A stretch of 64,000 nucleotides of DNA from Theobroma cacao (taxonomy: Eukaryota > Streptophyta > Magnoliopsida > Malvales > Malvaceae): assembly GCF_000208745.1 (NCBI RefSeq), contig NC_030851.1, forward strand, positions 33,440,974-33,504,973. The letters run 5' to 3'. A program made the position numbers and the translations under genes. Shown in pieces: positions 11,343 to 24,718 of this stretch (position 1 is its first letter; each line of letters opens with the position of its first letter). Below the pieces are notes generated by a model that saw nothing but the letters and a program-made list of their open reading frames with translations, had not been told where the DNA came from and made no database searches.

Positions 11343-14300
11343 TCACCATCTCTCCCTTGACCTTGACCTGCCATTTAAAACAACATAATGTTATTAGCCA
11401 TTTGACTAGTCTAATTTTTATGAGCACATATGCACACTCTTAACACGTCATAGTGGGCAAAACAGCATCACAAATGAAATGAAAGAGCAACACAAGCCAA
11501 TATTTAGTTAAACATTTCAAAATATGACATACAGATAATGGAATTGGATAGAATGAAAACAATGGTAAATACTCCATTTCTTTTTTTCCTCAAAAAAAAA
11601 AAAAAAAAGAATCAATCTGCCAGAAAAGGCCACCTTAGTATACCATGCACTCTCGTAAAACTCACAAATTCTCCTATTCATTATATCTACAAAGTGAGAA
11701 AAAAGTAGGGCGCCAGAAAAACAAATTACTCAGCTAAGGACGCAAAGTTTTCCATGAAGACTGGAGAAAGGAGAAGCAGAAAGGCATGAGAGAATAAACT
11801 GGTAACATGCTATATCCTTACCTGTCCAAATCTCTGTTTCCCAGGAAACCTCTATCCTTGCCACCCTGAAATCCTCTTCGCTCATCACCAGGCCTTGTCC
11901 ATGCATCAGCAGTACCACGAGATCTAGGCCTATTATTCATGAAGTCCACACCTCTAGACCCATCAATTGACCCAGACTGAGAAGATGGTCTATCAGGTAA
12001 GCTGCCAATCCTGCCAGCTCCAGAACCAGGCCTTTCAACAGCTTTCTGCCCAAATCTAACTTTGTTATCCAAATCTCGGATAAGTATTTCTAATTCCCTT
12101 TCTTTGCGAAGCAGTGTGTCACGTAAAGTAGGTTGGTCTCCAGCAGATTCCACTTTTGATATTGATTCTTTCTCAATCTCCTTCTTTAGATTATCTATTT
12201 CTTCTTTCAATATCTTTTCCTCTGTTTCTGGCCTGAAACATTTTTCTCATCAGAAATTGAGAACACAATGGTGGGCCATATATTCAAAAGTTGCTTGCGA
12301 GCAAGAGATGAACAAAAGGGAATTGAGAAACAACTGTGTGCAAGTACAAAAAATGATTGGGGCATCTGAAATCATCTAGATGACAACCTTACAAAGGAAA
12401 CCAGAAAGAATGTGCAGTCACCCCAATTAAACAAAGCATTCTCTTACTACAGAACAATAGAAAATCACAAAGAAAATTGATGAAGTAACACCTTATAACT
12501 ATGATGCATTAATAATCTGGCAGAAGAATTAAAGATGATGTTCGATTAAAAGTAACTCCAAGATAAATAAGGCTAAATAAAGGAAGCACACAAGTTTACA
12601 TATCACACAAAAATTTGAAACAAGCACATATACACATAAAAACATGGTTTCAGCTGGAGTGACAGAAAAAAAGGTCTAAAACCTAAACTAAATAAGCACT
12701 TCAAGAACTTTAAAGAAGCAAAGACGTGTGGAAGAGTGATTGAACAAAGTGTTACAATGGGAGGAAAGGGTAGTACTCATCCTGCCTTAGTCTTGGACTA
12801 AAAAACAACAAAATGTAATGTTTATAGGTAAAGTTTCCTATGCTACCTACATGTGCACCACATTAATCTCAGGGTAATCTCATTTACAAACGACTTGTGA
12901 AGAGTGTTAAGGATTGTGTACATGTGTTCACTTCCTGCAGCAGAGGGCAAGCAAATGGAAAAGATATTAGACCAAAAGCATGCCCATCCACATCAAAATA
13001 ATAACATTTCCGATTTGGTAAATGTATGTAAATTTGGGAACATGGCTAAACATAGCTGTCAAGAAGAAGAAAATAAAAGAGGAATCCCCTGGCCAACCAG
13101 AAAGGAAAGAAAAAAGTAACTATACTCCCCTAACCCACCAAAAAGGAAAAAAAAAACTTAATTGGCTGTAGTTTTTTATTCAACAAGCCCCAATATTTGT
13201 GGTACCATAACCAAGAAAATATTTCAAATTCATAACTGAAAAACTCTTTTTAAAATTCAACAGCAAATTCGGTTTTAATGCATGAAAAAGCTGCTCAAGC
13301 TTGATTCAGAACCCTAACAGCTGTCGGGAACTCATACATAATCCAATAATAGTTTCTAAGATGGAACCCTAGACTCCATCATCAAGCGCTTCAGCAACTA
13401 TACTCACTTTAAAAAAAAATCTGCTCAATCAGTAAATCATCTGTTAAGTAAATTCAGTTGTTTGCAGCTAGACCAGCTTCATCATACTAAACTTATCAGT
13501 TCTGTGTTGTCTAACAAAGATGTAAGCACAAACAACTCCAAAAGTCTCCTCGAACTCCCCCCACCCCACAGGAAAAAAAAAAAAGAACGACTCTAAAACA
13601 ACTCAATTCCCAGCAGGGTAGAGAGGCACGCAATGCACGAACTATTGATCTTACACAATACAAAAACACCCCCTTAAGAACAACTCAACACTCTACAGAG
13701 AACAGATATAAAGGAATTGTTTAATATTTTATATGATACTGGAAAAATTCACATGCTACACAAAATTCACGGCAGCAATCAGACAATGAACAATGATTTA
13801 GTGGTTCCAAAGAAATATCAAAAAGAACAAAACTATTTTAAGAAAAAAAAAACAATAGGCAGCAATTACATTTTCTAGGTTTAAAGCAACATGATTCAAT
13901 AAATCTAGGCTCATCCTTAAATAATATTCTTCATATGATATTTGAACTGTTCCACATTAATTTCAAAGTCATAGATCATCGGATTGCTTAATAGACAACA
14001 TAATATACGCACTAATTATGGAGAATAAAAGAATCTGCAATAACAGCAATGTAGTAACAGATAAGGTAATTTACTGCAGCAAATATGCTGATCACTTAAG
14101 CATCTTCAAAACCATCATTAATAATAACACTGAAGGAAACAGAACAAAAGCAATTCTAAAAGATTCCACCAAAACCATTTGGCAATAAATTATAAACATA
14201 ACGAATACAGAAATGAAATGGAAACCTTTCGATCCTACGACGTTCCAATTCACGATCAATCTTACGCCAATCCTGACCTCGTTCTTCCAGCAAAACTTCT

Positions 14301-15364
14301 CTAGGCTTAGCATCCCCAAATGGATTCACCTTTGGCCTCGGCTTCACTACATTTTCAATCGCTTGCTGCTGGGGACCCTCGGACCTGCTGGATTGTGCGC
14401 TCGATGGCCTGCTAGAGTGTGCGCTGGTAGGCCTACTAGTTACCTTCTTTGCCTCAATCTCAGAATCCAGCGTCTTCCAATCCAATCCTTTCTCTGCCAA
14501 CACCTCTTCCCTGGGCCTCGCTGCCCCAAAAGGATTCGGCTTATTCGTCTTAACTACTGGCTCATTCACTTCCCCTCTCGGTGGATCCAAAACTAATCTA
14601 GGCCTTTCCTCTCGGAATCCACCCCCACCACCACCACCTCGGGTCCATCTATCAGGCTCGGGTCCAGAGTCACGAAAACCCGAACCAAACGTTGAAGATC
14701 GAACTGGAATTGGCCGTTTCCCAGCTGTCCAATTATCAACCTCATCCGCCCTAGACATTCCACCACCACCTCCAGTTCCAAGCCCACCGTATCTATTTTG
14801 CCTGCCTGAATCAAACGAAGAAGTTGCTTTCTTAGCCATTGCCCAGTTGTCCACCTCATCGGCACGCGACGGCGGATCGTAATCAGAAACCCTAGAAGGC
14901 GGACCCCGTCGTTCTTCATCAAAACCTCCGTACGCCCTCCTTCCCGAGCCCCATGACCCGTCGCTGTCCTCACGGTCACGCATAACCCGACCCGCAGGCG
15001 GACCGGACCTCCCATAAGACGAAAACCCACCCCCGAGACGCCCATACTGCATTTCCTCGGCGGACCGTTCCTTGGGTCGGGTTGGCAGGAGCATCATCTC
15101 TTCGGGTGTCAGCCTGTTGTATTCCGTTACCCTAGCGCCGCCGCCGGACGACGAATAAGTCCCCATGGTGAACTCTGAGAGAGTCATTTTCTTCTTCTTA
15201 GCCTTCGTGCTAACAGCTTCCCTTAGGCTAGGAAAACTCTGCGACTCAGCAGTGGGGGCAGCAGCTGCCGCAGCGGCTGCGGCTTTCGCAGCTTCACGCT
15301 CCTCAGCTTCTTCTCGCTCGGCCTCGGCGGCCCACGCGCCGATGCCACCCCAGGGTTTCGACAT
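11343..15364 (-). CDS. EIF4B: Eukaryotic translation initiation factor 4B (3 exons, 524 aa)
   Basis: Plant eIF4B, an RNA-binding cofactor that stimulates the eIF4A/eIF4F helicase and binds poly(A)-binding protein in the cytosol. Exons: 15364-14226, 12232-11822 and a 25-nt last exon 11367-11343, all GT-AG and in phase. Features in order: MSKPWGGIGAWA start, an acidic/Ala-rich stretch with a poly-Ala run (about 28-36), a basic KAKKKKMTLSEF motif (54-65), Gly-rich low-complexity regions, a duplicated RADEVDNW motif (167-174 and 205-212), a duplicated NPFG-A-PRE motif (277-286 and 347-356), then a charged coiled coil (about 380-445) and an RSRSRERW tail. Intron 1 is about 2.0 kb. Length is close to Arabidopsis eIF4B. 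No RRM is visible, as expected for plant eIF4B. Confidence 0.95.
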
Positions 15365-17519
15365 TTTTGAAAAATTTTATATTATTTCGTCTTTTTTGTT
15401 TTCCTTTTTTTGGTTGTTTGGTTCAGTTGAGATCTGGGGAAAAAAACAAGAGAGGAAATGGGACAGAGATCTAAAAGAGAGGGAAAATGAGATAATTGAG
15501 CTGGGGCTCCGTTAAGGGAGCCGGAGCTCCGATTGCATGCGAAGAAGTTAAGAGCGGGTTACAGTTGTTTTTCTTCTTTTATTTTTTTTCTTTTTTGTGT
15601 GTGTGAAAAATTGTAGTTGAAGAAAATAAATTAAAACATCTGAGCCCAATGCGTTTTGTGTAGAGAGAGAGAGAGAGGGAGTGGGGTAAAATATAATGGT
15701 ACTAACGTGCAGGAAGGGAAGTGGAATGCACGGTCCAATGAGAGAGAGTGAAGGAGTTCTTGGAGTATGTGATGTTGTGGGTGTAGAGTGTAGCCCATTT
15801 AAGGTGGAGCCCATGTAGTATTTGACTTGTAGGTTTTGGACGGTAGGGATGGATGGATGGTCTGGAGAATCTTGCCTTTTCTCTGATTTTCTGTGCTTCA
15901 AGGAAGCTCTTTCCTCTATGGAGGCAAAGGGTCCAAAATATGATGTCAATTAGCCAATCTAAATTATATTTATTCAACTGATTAATATTATTATAAGCCA
16001 ATAAAGATAAGGGATTTCTTTCTTTTATGAAAGAAAAAGTAAGATAAGTGTATTTACTTACACATTTCTTAGGTTGACAAAATACAATCATTTCGTGATT
16101 GAGAAAAATTAAAAGAAATACTCATTCTCATTTTATTCACGTTTACATCTTTTTTTTTTTTGTATATTTTTCCTCTATTTTCAACCTCTGTTACCACAAA
16201 TGAAAATAAACCAATATTAATAAGTTTCTTCCATTCCCACCATTTTCTTTCCTATTTATCAATTTTAAATTCTTATAAAAACAAAAGACTGGATCAAGAT
16301 CACCACGTGCAGGTCGTTTAAACCGCCTCTGAAGATCATGCTATGGGTTACTTAACAACTGCTTTGTTGTTATGTTAAGTCAATAGATTGGATTGAATTT
16401 CTGGGCAAAATCATTTATGGGCAGGGCCTCATATTGAGGTTGGGTTCACATTTAAATCCAGAAAAACTGGACCTAAGAATCTACCAAAAGTGCATTGCGA
16501 AAACGACTCCAGCCATTTTAGTCTTCCAAATGATCACAGAGTCCGACTGTCAATGGGAAGTCAAATAATATGAACGTTTTATAGGCAGCAAAGCATTACT
16601 CCAAAGTCAGAAATTTTATGCCCCAATGCCTCTGCCTCTTGGCCATGTTTGTGCGCCAGCATAAGAGAAAATTGTTGGCCATCTCTTCCAAGTAATTGGA
16701 GCCTTTTTCTTTGGCTGGGAATTTTGGAGGTTTTGACTTTCGGCTGGAATCCAACTGTGACATGACACCCACTTTGGTCAAATACCATTACTACTTGTTA
16801 GCCAATAGCCATCCTCTTCTGCTATGACCCTATGAAGCTTCTGAGAGGAGCCAGAGCCTCGAGTGGAAAGTTATGAACGATGTGCCACAGCTACGTACTT
16901 TGTTGGAGTCTTATTATTACAACTCTACTTGTGAGGAGGTAGCTTTTGGTCACAGCATTGAATGCAAAGAAAACTGCAGCCTGTTTCATGTATGTCGAGA
17001 GGTTCTTGTAATAGAGAGAAAGTATTGGAAATACATAAAAGGTTGAGAAGACGGATAGGAAGATTAGAGCAATTTTAAAGTATTGTGGTAAGCGAGAGAG
17101 AATAGGTAAGTGGCAAAAAATCAGAGAGAATTTGAAAGAGGATATCAGAGAGAGAGCGCACTAATACTGAAAGTCAAAAAATCTTATTTTGTCTTAAAAT
17201 GAATTGTCGAAACGAGAATTAATGTATATAATGAATGATAGTTAATGACAAATTTTATTATACACTATGAATAACAATCGTTGAAACCCCTACATAAAGG
17301 CAAGGTGTTGTGCGAAAGAAACAACTTGAGATTGTTGGGTTCTTTTACTTAAACTGCTTGATGTGATTGAAAGAATTCCATGTTGGATATACCACAAGTT
17401 TCCACTTCTAAGAGAGAAAGAATAAGCATGTTCTCACAAACCAAGAGCAGAGCACTTAAATTTTAGATCGAAGTACCTTCAGCAACGGAATATGCATATC
17501 CTGTTGGTGAAAAGTGAAA
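15365..17519. other. eIF4B leader/promoter and gene-free spacer
   Basis: The first 150-200 bp are the pyrimidine-rich eIF4B leader and promoter. A short (GA)n run lies at 15662-15680. The rest, to the copia element, is AT-rich with short frames that carry no motif. No RNA gene or recognisable repeat was seen. Confidence 0.55.
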
Positions 17520-17524
17520 ATAGA

Positions 17525-17902
17525 TATTAGATAGCATAGGATTGAATAAGCTTGAAACTATGATGAAGAGCACAGTAATGCCTTAAAGAAGACTCGAGCA
17601 GAAAAAGGAGAAGGGAATGTGGGCATAAAAGAGCACTAGTAATACGCACCGTTTTGAAGAAAGCAAGAGGAAGACTTTCAAATAAATTGAAACATTGCGT
17701 TTCAATTAAATACGTTTAAAATTCCGTTTTGTTAGTTAATAATTGTAATTATTACTTCTTTTGTTCTTGTTTCTAACTGTTTAGACATTGTATATAAGCA
17801 ACCTCTTTAGGCATTTTTTTTATGAGAAAACCCTGGGGATATTTTTTCTACCCAAACACAGCGTCGTCTCTCTCTTTCGTTCTCTATGCTATTTTCTTGA
17901 CA
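17525..17902 (+). repeat. 5' LTR of copia element (378 bp)
   Basis: Begins TATTAGATAG and ends CTTGACA. The start reads TA rather than the usual TG, and the 3' LTR shows the same. It matches 29375-29724 along its length except for an extra block of about 28 bp near 17620-17650 that the 3' LTR lacks. The ACATTGTATATAAGCAACC stretch supplies a TATA-like box. Confidence 0.9.
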
Positions 17903-17914
17903 TGGTATCAGAGC
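17903..17914 (+). promoter_or_regulatory. Primer-binding site for initiator Met tRNA
   Basis: TGGTATCAGAGC directly follows the 5' LTR. It is the standard plant copia priming sequence complementary to the 3' end of tRNA-iMet, and it fixes the LTR boundary at 17902. Confidence 0.92.
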
Positions 17915-18140
17915 GAGTTAGGATCTAGCTGGAAATTCATGCTCTTCTACAGTAACATTGGGCTTCACATCATCGGTTGGCTGTTCTATTTCCCTTTGTG
18001 ACTATTTTATTTCCTTTCCAGCAATTTATTCCTTGTCTTTTATTGATTTAGTATTCATCAGAGTCATTTAATCTTCACATCAGTATTGTTTATCATCTAA
18101 TTATCTAATCCTTAAGATACCTTTGTTTAACTGATTAATC

Positions 18141-19159
18141 ATGACCGAATCAACTCAACCTATAACTCAAGCTAGTACACAAAACAGCACTCAAACCACT
18201 TAATAACATATCGTCAATCTCTTTTTTATTTGCATCAAATTGATAGCCTAGACTCCGTGGTTGTTGATCCCAAACTCAACAGTAGTAATTATATAGCATG
18301 AAGTAGGTCTTTTTTGCTTGCAATGTCCATTAGGAACAAAATAGAATTTCTCAATGGCACAATACCTAAGCCTCTAATCACAGACCCTCTTTTCTTATCA
18401 TGGACCCGATGCAATAATTTATTAGTAACCTGGTTGCTTGACTCAATCACTCAGCTAATAGCCTCAACCATATTTTTCAGGGATACAACATCTAAAATAT
18501 GGGCCACTCTGAAACAAAACTTTGTTCAACCAAATGATACCCAGGTATGTAATCTCCAATATACCCTAGGAAATGTCAATCAAGGGACTAGGATAGTTGA
18601 CTCATTCTTCATTGAACTTAAGGAAATTTGGGAGGATTTGAGGAGTTATAGGCCACTACCACATTGCAAATGTGGGAACTGCAATCCTGATTGCTTCAAA
18701 GCATACTCAGACCAATATCAAAAGGATATGGTCTTTAGATTTTTGAATGGATTAAATGAATCCTTCTCTGCAATTAGATCACAGATTATAATGATGGACT
18801 CGATTCCAACCTTGGGTAAAGTTTATAGTCTGGTACAAAGAAAAGAAACACAGAGGAGTCTGCACATTCAAGGTCAAACAGTTTTTAAGTCCTCTACAAT
18901 GATGACCACTGTTGACACTAGGAACAAGACAAGAGAAGATATCAGTTGCAACCACTGTGGGAAAAAGAGACACACTAAAGACAAATGTTACAGACTCATT
19001 GGGTTCTTAGAAGACTTCAAATTTACTAAGTCAAACTCAAACTTCAAGAAGGGAAAAACAATGACTAATAATGTGACTGCGACATATGATAGACTAGGAT
19101 TTGATGATTGCAAGGTTGAACAGGAGAATGAAGGAACTAGAACTAGCTCTATGTTTTAG
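18141..19159 (+). pseudogene. Broken copia gag
   Basis: A gag reading frame begins at ATG 18141 (MTESTQP...), hits stops within about 60 nt, shifts frame, and has a TGA at 18299-18301 where the family has Trp before S-R-S-F. From there an open stretch runs to 19159 with the gag core (FLNGTIPKP, TWLLDSI, FRFLNGLNESFSAIRSQI) and a zinc knuckle CNHCGKKRHTKDKC with all four ligands intact. It would package RNA in a working copy; here it cannot be translated as one protein. Confidence 0.88.
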
Positions 19160-19379
19160 ATATCAGCTATAAATCAACAAGTCAATAGATTGATGGAGCT
19201 CTTAAATGAGAATAACATAAGCAGCAATGATGGTAAGGCCAATACACAGATCACTCAATAAGGTAGCCTTGCACTTGTTAACTTAGCTTTTGCAAGTATA
19301 ACTTCAGGCCATCTTTGTTTCCACACTTCAAACAATTTGCCTTCTAACCTTAAAAATGTGGATGTTCAAATGATAAGAC

Positions 19380-20660
19380 AAAATCATTGGATTATTGATT
19401 CTGGTGCTATTGATCTTATTTGCTATAATCTTGATAGTTTGAATGTGCTAAAGCAGTCAAAAATTGCTTTGTTGAGTTACTTAATTATAGAAAAGCCATT
19501 GTTTCCCACATAGGAACAGTAAGATTGACCCCCACATTGACCTTAGAAAATGCCCTACATGTACCAAGTTTCAAGTTCAATCTTATTTCAATAGGTAAGC
19601 TTACCCAAAATAAGAAAGCTTATGTTCTATTTACTGATATGCATTGTATTGTCCAGGACATACTCTCTCGGATAGTGATTAGGGTTGCTAGGGCATACAC
19701 AGGGCCATACTTGATGCAAGAAAAGTATGTTGATAAAGATCTTTTAATGTCATGTTTTGACAAACTCATCAAATTTTCTTTTATTTCTTATGTTAATGGT
19801 TATAATCCAACAGCAAATGTTTTGATCTCTAGCATTTTAGGCTTGGACGCACTCCTTTAGAAAGGATAGCTGTCATTCAAAAACAATTTCTTGTTGTCAA
19901 ATGTTCAAGTAATTTGCTTTGTGAAATTTTTCCACTGTCTAAGCAGAAAAAGCTACCATTCCCAATTCATATCCAAAGCACAAAAGTTGCATTTGAAACT
20001 CCCACCTAACCAATCAAAGATATTTTTTAACTATAATTGATGACTATACAGGTTTTACTTGGATTTTTCTTTTGAGGTGTAAGTCAGATGTTTTATCAAT
20101 AATACCAGCATTTGACAATTATGTTGAAAAACGATTTGAAAAATCAATAAAATGCATCAGGTCAGATAATGGACTAGAGTTTAGACTAAAGGATTTCTTT
20201 AACAAAACTAGCATAGTTCATTAACTCTCTTGTGTTGAAACTCCCCAATAAAATGGCGTTGGTGACCATAAGCATCAACATATTTTGGTTGTAGAAAAGC
20301 TCTGTTGTTTCAATCTAGTTTGCCAACTCATTTCTAGGGAGATGCTACCATGACAGTAGTGCATATCATTAACAGTGTACCAACAAAGTTACTCAAGAAC
20401 AAATCCCCATTTGAAATGTTATACAATAAACCACCTACATATGAACATTTGAGAGTGTTGGGCAGCCTATGCTTTGTCTTTACTTTGTCACACCATAGAA
20501 AGAAATTAGACCAAAGAGCCATAAAATCCATATTTCTAAGCTATTCAAATAACACAAAAAGTTATAGGTATATGATCTCAATGCAAACAGAATAATAATT
20601 TCAAGGAATATTGTCTTTCATGAAGGAACTTTTTCCTTTCAATCTAAACAAAACATTGCA
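19380..20660 (+). pseudogene. Broken copia protease and integrase
   Basis: The protease motif IIDSGAID is at about 19390-19415. The pre-integrase segment follows to about 19860, where the frame shifts and the expected Trp of the D-L-W-H-F-R-L-G box reads TAG. The integrase core follows in pieces (DDYTGFTWIFL near 20040, IRSDNGLEF near 20157, and the C-terminal segment from about 20340 to 20600). The second catalytic Asp is kept, unlike in the copy at 1-2207. Confidence 0.85.
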
Positions 20661-20949
20661 AGACCTGATCCATTTTGTCAAACACCTAGTGTACATACCA
20701 AATATTCACATGAATTTGACTCAAGCTTTCTGAATTTTCCTCACCAAGAACATGTACCTGTTGAAACACATAGCATTGAACCTATTACAAGTACTAAAAT
20801 ACCATCAACCTCAAATTCAAATGACTTTGTGCCAAATTCAATTGACGCAGTTAGTATGCCTACTACAACAAACAATGAAAATGAAACCTGCAACAATGAA
20901 GACATTTAAATATCACATGATCCAAATAAGAACTTACCAGTTAGAAAAA

Positions 20950-21561
20950 AACATTAAACCTAAACATGCTCTTAGATATTTGGATGCTTATTATGTTGAT
21001 ATGGCTTCACAGAGTAATAATGTCACTACTCACCCAATTACCAAACTTCAATCCATTAAGAGCCTATCACCTGCACACAAGACATTCACCACATCATTAT
21101 CACATACATTTGAACCCTAGACTTATCAACAAGCTGTTAGTTATTCTCATTAGAGAGATGCCATGAATGCTTAATTAAAAGCTTTACAAGATACTGGAAC
21201 ATGGAGCACAGTGCCTAGACCTCCAAATTCTCATGTAATTGGGTGCAAATGGGTGCACAAAGTAAAGTTAAATGTAGATGGACAAGTTGAGAGGTATAAG
21301 GCCTGCTTGGTTGCAAAAGGCTATAACCAGATTGTAGGATTTGACTACCAGGAAACTTTTAACCTTGTAGCCAAACAAACAATAGTAAGGGTATTCTTTG
21401 CCTTAGTAGCAGCTCTCAACTGGAACTTGATACAATTAGACGTGAATAATGCATTTTTAAATGAAAATTTTAAAAAAGAAGTGTACATGGACATCCCAAC
21501 AGGTTATGAGGTCCAAAGGGAGAATCCAGAGAATGCAAAATTGGTTTGTAAACTTCATAAG
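20950..21561 (+). pseudogene. Broken copia reverse transcriptase, N-terminal part
   Basis: Contains the segment before RT (LRYLDAYYVDM, LSPAHKTFTTSLSHT) and the RT start ([34 protein letters not shown]). In-frame stops include TAG where copy 1 has the Trp of SHWRDAMN. Similarity ends at CKLHK at 21561, exactly where the inserted sequence begins, and resumes at 28277. Confidence 0.88.
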
Positions 21562-22366
21562 TGATAAATCTATGATATAGAGCTATTTGGTGTCACAACC
21601 CAAATCTTAGACTATGACCGGCGCATGGACCAAATAGGCACAACCCATCAGACCCAAGCAAGCCTTTTTGTGAAAACTTATTCATTAAACCGCTTGTCTC
21701 TCATTTACCTCTAAGGTTCTCAATTCATAATTTTCAAAAATAATTCCTTCTCACGAGTTAAATCATGGAAACCAAGCATATAGTATTCACAAAATAATAT
21801 TATCACTTGCCGACGTGTGGCGGCACTATTATTCAAACCAAACACACAATGTTTATAATAACTTTCATGAATTACACTTAAACAATTATACACACATACA
21901 AAAGACGTTGACTATCAGTGGAGTGACTCTAGTGGGGTTACTATCATTGGGAGTCCTAGTGAAACCTACCAAAAGATGAATAAGAGGGAATGCCTCGACC
22001 TAGGATCTAACTACCTTCGATCCTGAAAACTAAAACATGAAGTTGAAAAAAAAAAGATGAGTATAAACCCAGTAAGTGAACATAAGAAAAGAACAAGCAT
22101 CAATACGGGAAGTTTTACAAAACATGATGCACTTATGTTGAAAGTAATGCAATTTAGTTTAATTTCTTGTAAAGCTCTTAATTCAACCCTTGATTATTTA
22201 ATCCCTTAAGGTGAAGGATTTATAATCCACAATGGAGTTGAAAAGAGTGAAAACTACAAAAAAATCCAATCAAGATAAGCAAAACAGAGGGTTTCTCGCT
22301 GCAGCAGAAAGACATTCTATAGCATATACTACAATCACATTTTTTATTTTCATAACTTGTCTATAG

Positions 22367-22411
22367 CATATATATATATATACACGCACACACACACACA
22401 CACACACACAT
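22367..22411. repeat. (TA)n(CA)n microsatellite
   Basis: A TA run is followed directly by a CA run within the antisense solo LTR. Apparent proteins over it are low-complexity artefacts. Confidence 0.95.
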
Positions 22412-22501
22412 GTACACCACCGCCGCCTTACTCAGCTCATGTGCACTCCCTACACGCACATTTCAATATCATCACACGCATTCCCGCTCACATCATTATC
22501 G

Positions 22502-22605
22502 GCATGTGCACTCCCACACAGCACACCATTGACACCGTCACATGCACTCCCACACAGCACACCATTGACACCGTCACATGCACTCCCACACCACATGTGC
22601 ACGGT
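22502..22605. repeat. Minisatellite, about 36-bp unit, in antisense LTR
   Basis: The unit containing GCACTCCCACACAGCAC and CATTGACACCGTCAC is repeated twice almost perfectly, with a partial third copy. It corresponds in position to the repeat at 24719-24820 in the sense copy. Confidence 0.85.
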
Positions 22606-24581
22606 TATAGCTATTATACAGTATTATCACTCAAAGCATAACACACATATCCACATAATATAGGAACACATGGTTTCATTATATCACATATTTTACCACA
22701 TAAAAACATTTCATCAAGAGCTTATTCCCATGCACGTTTTAAAGAAAAGTTTGATAAAACATTTCAGGTGATTCAATTAAATACATATGCATTTATCCCA
22801 AAACATTTTAATGCAAGTTCACTCACAACGTCTTTGTTGATGCTTTGATCGACTCTAACAGCGTCTAATGCTCTAAATGGAGATGTGGAGTCTCGTTGGA
22901 ACTTATCACACACAATAGCATCATACCAACTCAATTTACATAAATACTATTCCAAAAGTTGTTTCCTAAATCAAGTTTTACTAGTTATTCCTAACTAGCT
23001 TCCAATTATCATTTAAGTAGTCATTGTTCACACTAGACATGATTAAATAACCTCCAACAATAAATCAACCAACAAACCTAATTATTGACCATCATCAACA
23101 ACTCAAAAATCAAATCTAACTCATTACTCACCTTAGTGGCTTTATAGTGGAATTCTTTTCAAGAGTTCTTCAAGCTATCAAGAAAAGTCTATCTCTCTAT
23201 AGTACCCCGTATTTTGATACGATGGCTAATAAAGTTTACGAATGTCAATTTAGAGATTAATTACCGAGTTAAAAAGGGTAATTCAAAAGTGAACCTGTGA
23301 AATCTTGATCTCTATAGACACATAACTAGAAGTAGATGCGATAATGCGGATCAGAGATAATTTCGTAATTTCTCTTGGTGAGCTCCTACGAGTGGTTTTT
23401 TTTTAAGCTATTAAGGTCTAAATAGGCCTAAGGAATGAATAATTGATGTTTATGATGGTAAATAAATGAAAAAGGTAAAAATAATGATAATTTTCACGGT
23501 ATGGGCAAAATGGTCATTTTACATCTCGAGTATAAATTTTTATGTTTTCATGAACCCAAGTATTTTTAGATTATTATGGACCTTGCCCTAGTGTCAAAAG
23601 AGTAAAAAGTTGCACAAAAGATGAGAGGAAGACAAAGTCACCATGTTAAGGGTATTTTGGTAATTTATGTGAGAAATGGATAAACTTTAGATATAAATAT
23701 CTAAAGCTCCAACAATTTTCAGCAGCTTCTAGCCATTTCTTCTTCCCTTCCCATCTCACGTTTCTTCATATCCATGGGAGCCTCCTATAAAGCTTCCATA
23801 ACTTTCTCTCTCTAGCTTCAATTTTCATGCTTTTGAACATTTCTTCATAGAACCTTTTGTTCTCTTTCACTCTCTCACCTTAAAACCCTTAAAAAGTCTT
23901 TGTTCAACACTTTCTCTCACTAGTTGAAAATTTTAGAGAGAGAGACTTTCAATGATAGCTTGAGTATTCTTGAGAAAAAATTCAACTACAAATCCACCAA
24001 GGTGAGTAATGAATGAGGATTGATTTTAGGTTTGTTGATAATGGCTAGTAATTGGAGTTGTGAGTTGTTTTATTATTAAGGTTTGTTTATTTATTTCTAG
24101 AGTTACTAGAGTAGAGAGAATAGATGGCCATTTAATGGCAATTGGAAGCTAGTTAGGAATAACTAGTGGAACTTGATTTAGGAAAGAGCTTTTGGAATTA
24201 TTAATGCCAATTTGGGTTGGTTGTGATGTTGTGTGTGACAATAGGTTCCAACGAGGCCTCACATGTTCGTTTGAAGCAATAATCGAAGTTAGAGTCAATT
24301 AAAGAATCAACAAGACCGGTGAGTGAACTTGCATTTCAAAATTTCTTTGGGAAATGTGATGTATTTGAATGAACATTTGAATGATTTTATCCAACTTTTC
24401 TTTAAAAATGTGTGCTAGGGAACAATCCCTTGATAAAATGTTTTGATGTTGTGAAAAATGTGAAATGTGTAAAAGGATAAATCCATGTGCTTATATATTA
24501 TGTTGGTAGGTATATATATATATGAATATATATTTTGTATTGATGAATAATGTTCCATGTGCTTCTATATTATGTTAGTAG

Positions 24582-24582
<1 letters not shown>

Positions 24583-24625
<43 letters not shown>

Positions 24626-24638
24626 NGTTAGTTAGGTA

Positions 24639-24672
<34 letters not shown>
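24583..24672. repeat. Long (TA)n tract with one ambiguous base
   Basis: Two TA runs are separated by GTTAGTTAGGTAG, with an N at 24626. The N marks an unresolved base or assembly join, so the true length is uncertain. Confidence 0.95.
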
Positions 24673-24675
<3 letters not shown>

Positions 24676-24718
24676 TATATGTTTTGTATTGATGAATAAT
24701 GTTGTGTGATGATGTTGA

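Noticed and set aside
14593..15045. 150-aa open frame within eIF4B exon 1
   Set aside because: It is an alternate frame of the GC-richer eIF4B coding exon and has no domain.
22502..22605. CRISPR-like array
   Set aside because: Units are directly adjacent with no unique spacers; this is a plant LTR minisatellite.
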